Shown in pieces: positions 1-10,170 of a stretch of 64,000 bases of DNA. Position 1 is the stretch's first letter, and every line of letters starts with the position of its first letter. Under the pieces are notes generated by a model, which saw only the letters and a program-made list of their open reading frames with translations, was not told the origin of the DNA and searched no databases. A program made the position numbers and the translations under genes. The DNA comes from Lasiosphaeria ovina (Eukaryota > Ascomycota > Sordariomycetes > Sordariales > Lasiosphaeriaceae): NCBI GenBank assembly GCA_033439765.1, contig JAULSN010000002.1, positions 2,046,001 through 2,110,000 on the forward strand, given 5' to 3'.

Positions 1-1116
1 CGACTCCGCTCACAGACCGTGCCGGGAAGCATTCCTGGTCAGGGCCGCTCAGCATGGGTTTCCCCTTAAAACCGGCACACTGGGAGCGTCGGTCCCTGTT
101 CAGTTTTCTTTTCAAGCTCGACTAGCTCGCAGTACTGGTCGGTATTGAAGTCGCTGGACCTGATCGGCGGCCACCGTCGCAGCCTGGCTTCAACACACTA
201 TCGGACGCAGCTTCTCTCTTCCTCGACGTTGAGTGGCGTAGAAGGTCATTGAGGTGATTGGCGCTGTTCCTCAAGATTCGAAGAGCGAAGTCGAGCCAAA
301 TAACTTCTGGTAATTAGATTCTCTCGTATTCTAGAGGCGCCCCAGCCTTATCCATCTCCAGCTTGGCCAAACGACGGCAAAGCTTTGATTTCACCAAAAC
401 CGTCAGCTTAGGAGCTACTTAGCTTGAGGCACCATCTACCAGCAGCTGAGCAAGAAGGATACAGACAAGAAATTTGTACAAAGCCCGCCCAAGGCTGTTT
501 CCAAGGGTTAGCTAGAGGTAACGCTGGACGGCAGCGCGAAGGACGAACCAGAAAGGGAGGCGCCTCCGGGGAAGTTCGGCTTTGTAGTCCGGTTGTATAA
601 GTAATTAAACTGCAGCTCTGGAAATCTTTAGCCAATTTGCCAAAGCGTTGATGGAAATCCAGCGCCAGCTCGCATGACTCTCTCTGTTTTTTGCCATGAT
701 TGCACCCCCTGAGCGTTTGGTAACGCCGTTTTGCGTAGGCATATGAGGTGATGAAGGCTTGATCTTAAGAAAGAGAGACCTTGACGAGCACTCCCATCAG
801 TAGGGAAATTCGCTCAAGACAGTTCCACAAATAACTATCAAACCTCATTTGCGTCGGCAGCCCAAATCACCTCCCGCAAAAAGTGAACACAGCGCGACAG
901 GTGGCTCAACTGCAATGCAATCATCCAGACAGCTTCCCCTTTCGATCATTGGTCGGTGGCATTTCCGAGCCCATGCACGTCGGCGACCATGGCACGCGGC
1001 CCAATTGATGCTTCACGGTCAGGCAAACAGCACCCTTTCCCTTTCTTTACACCTCGCGTGTCGTTCCAGCGGACCCGTGGCAAGCAGTGTCCCGCCCAAC
1101 ATTAGACTAGATCGTC
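1..1116. other. No gene recognised
   Basis: I see no convincing coding exon here. Open frames are short, several begin only at TTG, and none gives a recognisable motif. The stretch precedes the CorA-like relic and may contain its former promoter or 5' exon. Confidence 0.4.
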
Positions 1117-4100
1117 ATGGACCCGCCTTCGAGGTCTACAAGTATAGGGTGCGTCAGCGCCGAGAAACACCAACCCGTTTCGTTCGGCGAGCACATTCTC
1201 CATAACTTCGCTTGCCTCGAGATGCGCGACCCCACTGGTTACCTCTCACCACACCATCCCGCCTGGCAATATGAAGCTGGCGTTGAGCGACGGAAACTTT
1301 AACAGCGGAGACAGCCGCAACCGGACACGCTCGACGATACAGACCTTGAAGCACAAGTACAACGCCGAATTGAATTGAGCATCTCCGCTCCGGCAACAGA
1401 GGCGTTGTCTCGTTACCGGAGGATCAAAACCATTCGTACCGCCATCCAGCAGGACAGAGCCACTGACAAAGACGTTGTGTCTTTCGTGGTAGATAGTCAC
1501 CAACAGTGGAAGAACTCAGCCGAGTTTCGAGACAACATCGATGCCGTGCGGACTTGAAGACAGCAGAGGGACTTGGTCTTTCGGGAGCGGAAGATGACGA
1601 AAATGAAATGGCGGCGCCGGGTTTATGGGCCTCCGGAGCTGAGAAAAGTGAAACTCGAAGCCTACAGTACGACTACGTGGTCGATGAAGACATACAAGCG
1701 TACGTTGCACAATTCGAGCGGCCAAGCGGCGACGTTAAAGGGCGAGCCGGGCCGCTGCAACCGATAATACATGGTTCGCCACCCGGTCTCGCGCTGACGG
1801 GAGATTTCCCGTATCAGAGATGTTCCGTGGCAAGGCTGCTTCGCAAGGGAGAGCGGTGTCGACATGACTACCAGCTAGAAAGAATTCGCTACGTCCACAT
1901 CCCGTACAACAATTTGAAGGTGGGTCAAACTCAATTTAAAATTAGCCCTAATTAAACATGAGATTTTTGAGAAAACTGACATGATGTAGTGGGCTGAGGT
2001 AGGTCACTCACTGCCTCACAGATCTTTTGGAGCCTTGGGAGGGGCTGACCAAAACACAGGAGGCTCTCCGCCCCTACGCTGGAGAAAACGTGGAAAAGTT
2101 CCTCCTCGTCAACCAGTGGACAGGGGCAACTTCATTTGGGGGAAGAAGGACTTTCCTGGGATCCCAACCCGAATCAGAGAACGAGTTGGCTCGCTCCCGC
2201 TGCTTTCCTACAACCTGCGAGCTTGTTCCCGTTGGTATGGGCCTCCTGTCTACCTCCACGGATAGACTTGACCTTGCTTGCTGACCAGCGAATGTGCAAT
2301 TCTAGGTCAAGGCGACCGGTCCGCCTCCGGCTAGGTGTCGATGGTAAGCCCAGGACGTCCCGCACATTCCCACTGTTGATTTGAATCAATCCAATTACTG
2401 ATCACTTACTAGATGCCCTACTTACATTGGGAGACAGATAGAAACCGCAAGGCATTCTGGCGCATTATCAGAACAGAAAACTCAAAGCACCTCATACGGG
2501 CTAAGGAGCGGGCGGAACATGACCACAGGCAGAGGCAGACTGATTGATCCGGTCTTCCTCGGTCATCTCAATCCGGGATTCCACATGTTCGAATTAGACT
2601 AATAGCTCGGTCGGGGCTACCCTCACCAGTTCTGGGGCCGACCTTGTCCAACGTCATCGGTGACCTCCTCCATCTGATGGCCCCGGAGACGAGCTCAGGC
2701 GTCACGATAGAGAAGAGCGGTCGGGTTAGAACTTCGAGTGCCCTCGGACAGTTCCTTTTAATTAGACGCGGCACGACTGTATTCAGCCATGGCTTCGTTC
2801 CGTGACAGGAAGATGATGGAGGACTACCTTTTTCAAGATCTTCCACTCCATCCCCGCAGGACCTTGGACCAATCTTACAACTGGGTGACAGAGCCATCAC
2901 GACAGGGAGATCGCCACTAGGTTGTCTTCCACGCTACAGAAGTACAGGCCAGAACACGGACACAGACTTGGAAGGTCTGTCGCACCAAGCAAGAGAAAAA
3001 AAAACGAAGCATCATCGTGCCCGGGTCCGGGTGGTTTTGGGAACGACATACGTTTAACCAAGATTAATACGGGTGTAGCACTTGTAGGGTTGCGACACAG
3101 CAAACACCCAGGGTGGTGATGTCGGATCAACTGTAGATGTGGGCTCTTGATCAGCATACTCTCCTGACTTTCTTCCCTAGGCGGTACGGCGTAGATGAAT
3201 CTGACGACCCATCAGGTGTTGATTTCGCGATACGTCGAGTGCTGGAGCATACAACGGACTTGAGGTCTATGTTCGACCTCGCATTAATCGTGCTAGAAGA
3301 AAGCAGCCTGTCCTTGCTGAATAGGTGGGTACAGCACAGCACCTGTTTGCAATAATATCCCGATATGCTCTCGACTACGTTCCCGTTGCCGTTGCTCGAA
3401 TCGCTTGGAGCTCGTCCAAACAGGCTTGTAGCCGCCTTACCAGGTCGAGAAATTTTGACGTGTGAACTATGAACTGCTGTATGACTGAAATCTGAGCCCA
3501 GGTGACATGCATCATCATGTCGAGCTCCCCAACGATGTCCTTGATCTGGAGCTGGAGGTACCTCTCGGTGGTGCTATCGAGCAAGAGGGCTGGGATCTCT
3601 CTGTCAGCTGCTTTTTTCTCGGACTTGGGGGATCTAGATGGTGTTAATTACTCATTGGCCATGTTCGACTACGCTCCCACAACTCGCGGTGTGCCTAATT
3701 AGAAGCGTAATTGGTTAGGATAGCATCTGTTCCCATCGGATGGCAGCAGAAACCAGCTGGGTTAGAGATGAGAAAGCTCACCAGGGTACCTATAGCGTCC
3801 CTGAAGATCCGCGAAACATCAGGCTTGCCATCCCTGGTGCCGCCTCTATGGCATCCATCCGATTCTTAGGCGGTCAGTCCCCACACACTTTTTGACGAAT
3901 TGGGTCTGACCTCCTTTAACAACTGACTTGGGCACCACAGATTGATAGCCTCGTGGCCTTCAAGCAGCAGCAGATCTCGGTGCTCCAGACCTGGCAGTCG
4001 GCCCAGCAAGGAAAAGAGGCCGTGAAGCAGGGGAAAGCCCTTCCCATTTTCACCTTGTTCACCGTTCTATTGGTAAGCGGGGTTTTCCACACCACCACCA

Positions 4101-4571
4101 CTATCTATATTTACTAATTAATTATCAACCACGACCTGATTGCTGACACAAACTGTCTGCCCTGATTGTTTGCGACCTTAAAGTTACCCTTCAGCTTCAG
4201 GACGAGCTTCTTGGGGATGAATGCGCGGAATTTTGAAGACGGGGCCTGGACGGTCGCCTAGGAGCTCAGGATCGTCAGTAGGTGTGCTCGTTTCCTTCAC
4301 ACATGCAACGAAACCATAACCCAGTTTCGTAAAACAATATGGAAAGCCTCTCTTGTGTTGTGACTGACACACCCCTTGATTAGTCCCCGTCTCCATGGTG
4401 GTCACGATTGCAACTCTCCAACTCACCTACTTCGACTTCGTACGAGAGTTGTTCGTTTCCGCTCTCGACTATGTCTTCACTTGGATTGTCGTAAGAACTG
4501 GCTTTTACCGGCTGTGGCTGGCCAAGTCTGACATGTTTAGCACTGGCGGAAAGAGGCAACTACTGATATGA
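1117..4571 (+). pseudogene. Decayed CorA-like (Mg2+ transporter domain) fungal protein gene
   Basis: Pieces of one protein appear in order in all three plus frames. An ATG at 1117 opens a short N-terminal piece. RYVHIPYNNLKV lies near 1890-1925, MPYLHWETDRNRK at 2412-2450, RRTLDQSY near 2858, and MWALDQHTLLTFFPRRYG near 3137-3190, followed by a DPSGV block. QQGKEAVKQGKALPIFT lies near 4000-4055, LPFSFRTSFLGMNARNF at 4183-4233, and a final hydrophobic segment at 4395-4571 contains ALDYVFTWIVVRTGFYRLW. This order, ending in two membrane segments around a G-M-N-type motif, is that of fungal CorA-like proteins, whose role is mostly unknown. Some frame changes may be introns. In-frame TAG codons at 2918-2920, 3134-3136 and 4259-4261 interrupt conserved blocks, so I call it a pseudogene. 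Family placement rests on my memory of the consensus. Confidence 0.7.
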
Positions 4572-5104
4572 AGAACGAGCTGAAAAGCGCCTGGCGCCGG
4601 AGGCGGAGAGAGGAGGAGCCAACGAAACCAGAGTGTAAGGAGTCTCATATTACCTCGGATTGGTATGACTAGCAGCTACCAACATTCGGAAAATGGAAGC
4701 TAAACGAGCCTAGCTCGAGCGCAAATCGATATATGACCCAGGACTCAAAATATCCCCAATTTTCTAACACGGATCTGAAGAAGCACATGTGATTTCACGG
4801 TGACAATCAAGGTAGACTTTTGGTAAGAGAAGTCCAATCTAATTAACAAGACTACTCCTCCGACTAACTGAAAATACACTGCTGATTGCCTGCCCACCTG
4901 TAGTTGCATGGCAACGGTGAGCCGTCCAAACTAACCCCGTAGTCATACCTCCCAAAAAAGCCAACCACATTCATTGCTTAGTTGGCGGCAAGGTGCCGCA
5001 ACGCCATCTGATCGTGAATAGTCATGTCGTATTATACACTTTGACAGTCCTCCCGGCTTGGCAACCTGAAGTAATGTCCTGGTCGGAGAAGAGGGGGTCC
5101 GGAT
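4572..5104. other. Intergenic, nothing recognised
   Basis: Between the CorA-like relic and the 3' end of the minus-strand Ish1/Msc1 gene I see only short, moderately AT-rich non-coding sequence. Confidence 0.4.
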
Positions 5105-7076
5105 TTAGAGTTCTTTGTGCACCTTCTGCTTCTGGGCCTGCTTCTGGGCGGCACCGGCTCCAATGCTAAGCTGCTCCATGATCCAGTTCCAGCCCGACTT
5201 CACGTTCTCTCCGAGGACAGCAAAGACAGTCTGGGTGGGTGTCGAAGTGCCGTACTTGAAGTATGTCCACTGCCGGCGTGCGAGGGCACGAAGCTCATTG
5301 AGGGTCGATCCTTGGGGTACAGGCTAGAGGTCCACGTGTTAGCATATTTGGGTGAGTTGATCTGCGCGAGCGGCAACTTGCAATTCCATAGCTGTCCAGA
5401 TAAGACTTGAGCTCGCTCTCGCTCCACGAGTCGAAAGTGCTAGCCTTGGCATTGTCGGTGGCCTGGGATAGATAGCTGGTTACTGAGGCATAAGACGAAC
5501 CACCAGCCGACGACGCCGAGGCATAAGCCGACTGGGCAGCCTCAACAAGCTCCTCGCGGGTGGCACCGGCCTTCTCGCTAGCCTTCTTGGCGGCATCATT
5601 GCCGCTGGACGCCAGGTATGACTTCAAGTTGTCGTACGTAAAGTCGTCATAGGTCCAGGCGCTCCAGCCAGATGCTGCCTTGTGAGAATGCTTACGCACC
5701 AGAGCACGGAGCTCATCAACCTTTGAGGCTTGGGGTACAGGCTACCAAGAAGTTAGAAGGGAGACTGTAAATGTCGGAGCAGAGGAAACTTACAATTCCA
5801 CGGGCATCCAAGTACGCCTTCAATCGTGTCTCGGACCAGGCGTTGATAGCCTTGTCAAACGCATCTTGAGCCGTTTGAGCTGCGGCATCAGTAGCCTTGG
5901 CGGCATTGGATCCGATGTTCGAGGTCGCGGCGCCAAAAGCCGAGGCGGCAGAAGCAGTGACGGTATCACCGAGAATCTCGGCGCGATGCTTGCGAACCAA
6001 AGCGCGGAGCTGGTTGAGCTTGGTGCCTTGGGGGACTATATTTTGTCTTGTCAGTAAAGTTCATGGACTCAACCAAGGATGAATGATGCATACCGCTAAT
6101 TCCGTTCTTGTCGCAGAACTCCTTGAGTTGAGATTCACCCCAGGTATCGATAAGCTTGTCAGTCAAAGTAGCATACGCCTTATGAGCGGTTTCGGAACTG
6201 CTGGCAGCTTGCTCTTGGAGAGTGAGGTAGGCGAGGCGCGAGTTCCGACGGACCGCTGCGATCAGTTTATCGCGCTGTGGCGTGTCAGTGTCGCCGCAAA
6301 GCGTTGTTAGGAGCGGAGTGCAATGGCTTACCGAGGTCGGCTGGGGCGCAGGGTATCCGTGAGAATCAAGCCATTCCTTGAGATCCGACTCTGCGAATAT
6401 GTCAGTACAAAAAACGACAAAACGACCGGGCAATGAACATGAAGGAGCGCCTACCTGACCAAGTTTCGTAGAGCCAGTCGCCGGGATACGCGGCAGTCTC
6501 GCCAGCCTTCTGAGCTACCGTCTCGTAAGCACCACGTGCTTTCGCGAGGAGAGTGTCACGCTTGCGGGGCTGGGGAACTGGGATGCCGTGGTGGTCGCAG
6601 AATGCCTTGAGTTGGCTGTCGGTCCACGTGTCCAAGATCCAGTCCTTGACGTTGGACCAGGCGCTCTGGGCCTTGTCCTCAGACTCGTACCAATAGTTCT
6701 GGACCTGGGCGACCAGAGAATCCTTGTTTGCCGCGGCCGCCTGCTTCGTCTCGATGCCCTTTTGCTTCAGATACTCGTTGAGCTTGGCCGCGTCCCAAGT
6801 CTTGTACGGCGTGACGGCGTACGTGTCCCAGTTCTTCTCGACCAGCTTCTCGAGATCCTTGCGGTCGGCAGGAGTCGGGTACGGCACGTCGTGGTCCGAG
6901 AGCCATCGCTCGAGCTCCGTCTCGTGCCACTTATTGTATGCTGTGGTGTGTGTTTTAGCACAGGGTCTGGGATCGCTATTGGTGACAAAAAGCTTACCTG
7001 CATTGGAGAACCAAGAGCTGCCGATGGCGGCATCGGCCACAAGGGCCAAGGAGAGGAGGGCTTTCAGGATCCTCAT
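5105..7076 (-). CDS. Ish1/Msc1 repeat stress-response protein
   Basis: Seven exons give 541 aa: 7076-6998, 6940-6455, 6390-6332, 6274-6094, 6035-5794, 5741-5382 and 5323-5105. The start is an ATG at 7076 followed by a signal-peptide-like stretch (MRILKALLSLALVADAAIG). The rest is about eight Ish1-type repeats with the core W-(S/T/D)-x-(S/A)-x-L-K-x-(Y/F/W)-L-D-x-x-G-I-P-x-P-Q, for example DTWTDSQLKAFCDHHGIPV, ETWSESDLKEWLDSHGY and DSWSESELKSYLDSYGI. Members of this family include fission yeast Ish1 (a nuclear-envelope stress protein) and budding yeast Msc1. All splice sites were checked for phase. The last intron (5381-5324) begins GCAAGT, a GC-AG intron. The C-terminus is VHKEL, which resembles an ER-retention tail but has K where the standard pattern needs an acidic residue or amide. 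Family assignment is firm; cellular role is inferred from relatives. Confidence 0.9.
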
Positions 7077-8157
7077 TTTGTGTGTCGCAGGAGCAGCGGG
7101 GTTCTAGTTTGGTGATTTCCCGTGTTGAATTGTCGCGCGAATGCGGTCGTGTGCAAGTGTGTTTGGGGTATCAAAGAGTGCAAGTTTGTTTGTTGGGGAG
7201 AAGAATGGAAGAGCGAGGTGGGAAAGAGCTGTTGATAGGTAAGGTAATGGACGGTAGGGACGAATTTGGGCGGCTCGAGCTCAGTGGAGGTGCAGTGATG
7301 CGGCGTTGTTCGACAAAGAGCAAATCAAGGACGTCATGCTTGCCTGTTTTGGCCTAACATCTGTTTACCTACCAGTGGCTCCAAAGGGTTCTTGCCAGCT
7401 GCCGGTGCCTGCTTTCCAGGTAGACATCGGACGCAATCTTGCAAATTCCTTTGCACAGCGCACTACCCCCTGAAATCTCCAGCTGGCAGTCACGACGGAT
7501 GGTACACTATGCGGGCAAGCACATGCTTCATGTGCGCCGCCGGGGTGGAGGAAAGTCTCCTTAACCTGTACCTTGTGACGTAATGCTGGCATCCACAGGG
7601 CCAAGCCAGGCGGGAACGACAGCGACCAACGACGATTCTAGATCATTCCTAGATAGCTATTGGCCTCCAAACCCCTCATTAGAGAGCACTACCTCTCGTT
7701 CGGCAGGGCCATGCATCATCCTTTGCAAATCTTTTTGTTTGGATCGCACCATGAGGTGGAGGGTTTCGCACAACGCGGTGATGACGTCACTGGACAGGGG
7801 TAGCTCCAACCCGCTGGAAAACGGTCACTGCAGCACCAGCCAATCGCGTTTGGCAGATTTGGGGAAGGGAAAGATGTCAATTTTACGAGTGAACTGATGA
7901 CGATCTATAATACCTAGGACGATTTATTGATACTGGTGGTGGCATCTGGGACGTTGAAACAAAGATACATGCACCAGATAGATCCATTAACGATGAGCGT
8001 GGGGATGTGACGATTACGTACCTTAAGGAGCAGGCAACGGTTGTTCAACACATTGACATCATTCCTCCATCGGTGAGCCACATGTGGGCCCGTCAAACAC
8101 CGGTCAAGGCTAGAATCTAGAATAGTACGCGAACGCCTAATATCTCCAGAACTCTAT
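7077..8157. other. Intergenic region upstream of the Ish1/Msc1 gene
   Basis: It contains the promoter side of the minus-strand Ish1/Msc1 gene and the left flank of the mariner element. A few short open frames occur but none shows coding character or a motif I recognise. Confidence 0.4.
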
Positions 8158-8159
8158 TA

Positions 8160-8213
8160 CAGTGGGCGGCACATGGGCGGCAAAGAGTTTGAATCCACCG
8201 CAAAAGCCGCTAG
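8160..8213 (+). repeat. Left terminal inverted repeat of the mariner element
   Basis: CAGTGGGCGGCA is followed by an extra copy of GGGCGGCA, then AAGAGTTTGAATCCA and, after a short spacer, AAGCCGCTAG. All blocks occur inverted at the right end. Confidence 0.85.
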
Positions 8214-8329
8214 TAGCCCCTAGCTAGCCGCTAACCAGAAGGAGACCACGCGTGTTGGTCCCCCTCGTAACCACTTTCTTTCACAACAACAACAACAACA
8301 ATAATAACAATCAGAACAACAATACCACC

Positions 8330-9381
8330 ATGGCACGACGGTCGGAATTATCACCTCAAATGCGCTCGCGCATATGTGAGCTACATTTTCTAAGATACAG
8401 CCATGGACGTATTCATAAGCTACATCCAGAAATCCCCCTCGGTACGATAAAGACTACAATACGACGCGAGGCTCTTCGAGTCGACAATCAGACCCGGCCG
8501 CGATCGGGAGCACCACGCAAGATTACTGAAGAGCAGCGAGACCAAATCTACGACACAGTCACGCATACGAATCCCCATATATCTCATAGAGACCTTCTCG
8601 ATTCGGTAGATAATGTAGTCAAAGAACGATCACTCCGAGGCCTTCTTCACGAGATGGGTAGGCGGAAATGGCCCTAATTAAGGAGACCTCAATTAACCGA
8701 CGCACAGGCTGCAGCACGACTCGCTTGGGCTCAACGGTGTGAGAATTATACAGAAGCAGATTGGAAGAGGCTCAAATGGAGTGATGAATGTACTGTGGAA
8801 AGAGGGAAAGGGATACGACCAGTCTGGACCTTCGGCCATGCGAGCAGCTTGCATAGCACGATATTCAGGAAGTTTTGTATAGTGGGAAGGGTGTGAAGAA
8901 GATGCTTTGGGCTAGCTTTGGCTATGGTAGTCGTACCGGCTTAGTCCCTCTCGACGGCGACCCTCTTTCGGTAAGATAAGGTGTCTCTGGATGGGTAATC
9001 AGCTGTTTATACGAAGGTATGCTTCTAGACTTTGTACGGCCTGGAGATATCTTTATACGCGGCAATGCCTCGGTACATACAGCTCGGATAGTACAAGCTG
9101 TCCTTACTAGACTTGGTATTCAAGTTATGGTCTGGCCACCGTACTATCCAGACCTTAACCCAATCGAGGACCTCTAGGCACTTATGAAGGCCGAGATATA
9201 CCGGGAGCATCCAGAACTTGAGCATGCTCCAGATACGGAAGAGACCTTAGAGGGGCTAGTTAGTGCTGCGCAACAAGCCTGACATGCAATTGACCAAGCA
9301 ATCATAGATAGATTAGCGAGTACAATGCCTCACCGCGTCGCGGCCGTCATCAAAGCGCAAGGCGGGTACACGAGATATTAA
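8330..9381 (+). pseudogene. Tc1/mariner transposase, inactivated
   Basis: The first intact ATG is at 8330 (MARRSELSPQMRSRICELHF), after a poly-Asn-coding CAA/AAC tract. A helix-turn-helix region follows (TRPRSGAPRKITEEQRDQIY), then the first DDE block (WKRLKWSDECTVERG). There is an in-frame TAA at 8675-8677 and a frameshift near 8845-8865. The frame then resumes with LLDFVRPGDIFIRGNASVHT and PPYYPDLNPIEDL, stops at TAG 9175-9177 and TGA 9280-9282, and ends GGYTRY at 9381. The family normally has HDNASVHTA, so the second catalytic Asp is replaced by Gly. Three stops, a frameshift and a lost catalytic residue mean no active enzyme. Confidence 0.88.
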
Positions 9382-9404
9382 GATGCATATTATGCCTAAT
9401 ATGG

Positions 9405-9457
9405 CTAGCGGCTTACATGGTACTTAGTGCTGGATTCAAACTCTTTGCTGCCCACTG
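9405..9457 (-). repeat. Right terminal inverted repeat of the mariner element
   Basis: Read on the minus strand from 9457 it gives CAGTGGGCAGCAAAGAGTTT, then GAATCCAGC and AAGCCGCTAG. It matches the left end except for the missing 11-bp duplication and a longer spacer. Confidence 0.85.
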
Positions 9458-9510
9458 TACCTAAGATACCCATTAATTGATTAACTATAATCTTAAATTC
9501 GGAGGCTTGA

Positions 9511-10151
9511 TTAGTCGATTTCGGCGAGGGAGATGACGATCGGGATGCGCTTCGGCGGAGGGGTTTCCAAGCCGACCAGGGTCCGGAGGTCGACGTTCTC
9601 GAGCGGCGTTTTCCCGTCGCCAGGAACGGGGCGCAGGTCGGACCCGGGCTCATACGAGGGAAGCGCTCTGGTGAAAGAGCCCGGGGGCTCGGGACGCGGG
9701 CACCACAGGCTGTCCCGGAGCGAGGTGATTAGCTGGTGTCCCCAGACAAACATTATGAAGAAGACGAGAGGCTGGTCCTTTTGGTCTCGCCCTTTGGTTT
9801 GCCAACCGTGACTTCGACCTAGAGGTCCAGCGAGACGCCTGTGATGCCTGTCGGGACTCCGTCGGGGGGATAGGAAAGGGTGATATCAAAGGACCGGGGG
9901 CGGATGGCGTCGAGGAGTTTGCCGCTGGTCCCGGCATCGATCCATTTCTTCCCCTCAAAGTCGTCTTCCCCGATGCCAAAGGCCTTCACAACCCATGAAA
10001 AGAGTGCCTTGAGAACACTTTCGCTTGGGTTGTCGTGATGGAAACGGAGCCGCAGTTCTGCTCCCCTCCCTGGAAACTCTGTCAAGGTCATGTCGGCTGT
10101 AAAGGAGAGACCGGAGAGTTTCACGGCCAGCCAATGTAATGTGCGTTGCAA
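9511..10151 (-). pseudogene. Unidentified protein relic
   Basis: Two minus-strand open stretches appear to belong together. The first (about 10151-9821) contains LRLRFHHDNPSESVLKALF and FDITLSYPPDGVPTGITGV and ends at a TAG. The second, in another frame, contains VFFIMFVWGHQLITSLRDSL and ends KRIPIVISLAEID at 9511. A stop and a frame change separate them, and no ATG with good context opens the first. I do not recognise the family. The second part has a short hydrophobic segment. It lies 54 bp from the right end of the mariner element but outside it. Confidence 0.4.
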
Positions 10152-10170
10152 TCTTTAACCAGCCCACCAA

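Larger units (their letters stand above)
8160..9457 (+). mobile_element. Tc1/mariner-type DNA transposon, non-autonomous by decay
   Basis: The element is 1298 bp. It starts CAGTGGGCGGC and ends with the inverse GCTGCCCACTG, and is flanked by TA on both sides (8158-8159 and 9458-9459), the hallmark target duplication of Tc1/mariner elements. Inside is one degenerate transposase. The left TIR carries an 11-bp tandem duplication that the right TIR lacks. Ends, duplication and internal frame agree with one another, so the boundaries are well supported. Confidence 0.93.

Noticed and set aside
3375..3584. Minus-strand frame MLDSTTERYLQLQIKDIVGE that looks coding
   Set aside because: It lies inside the plus-strand CorA-like relic whose conserved blocks flank it on the opposite strand; it is antisense to that relic and I do not count it as a gene.
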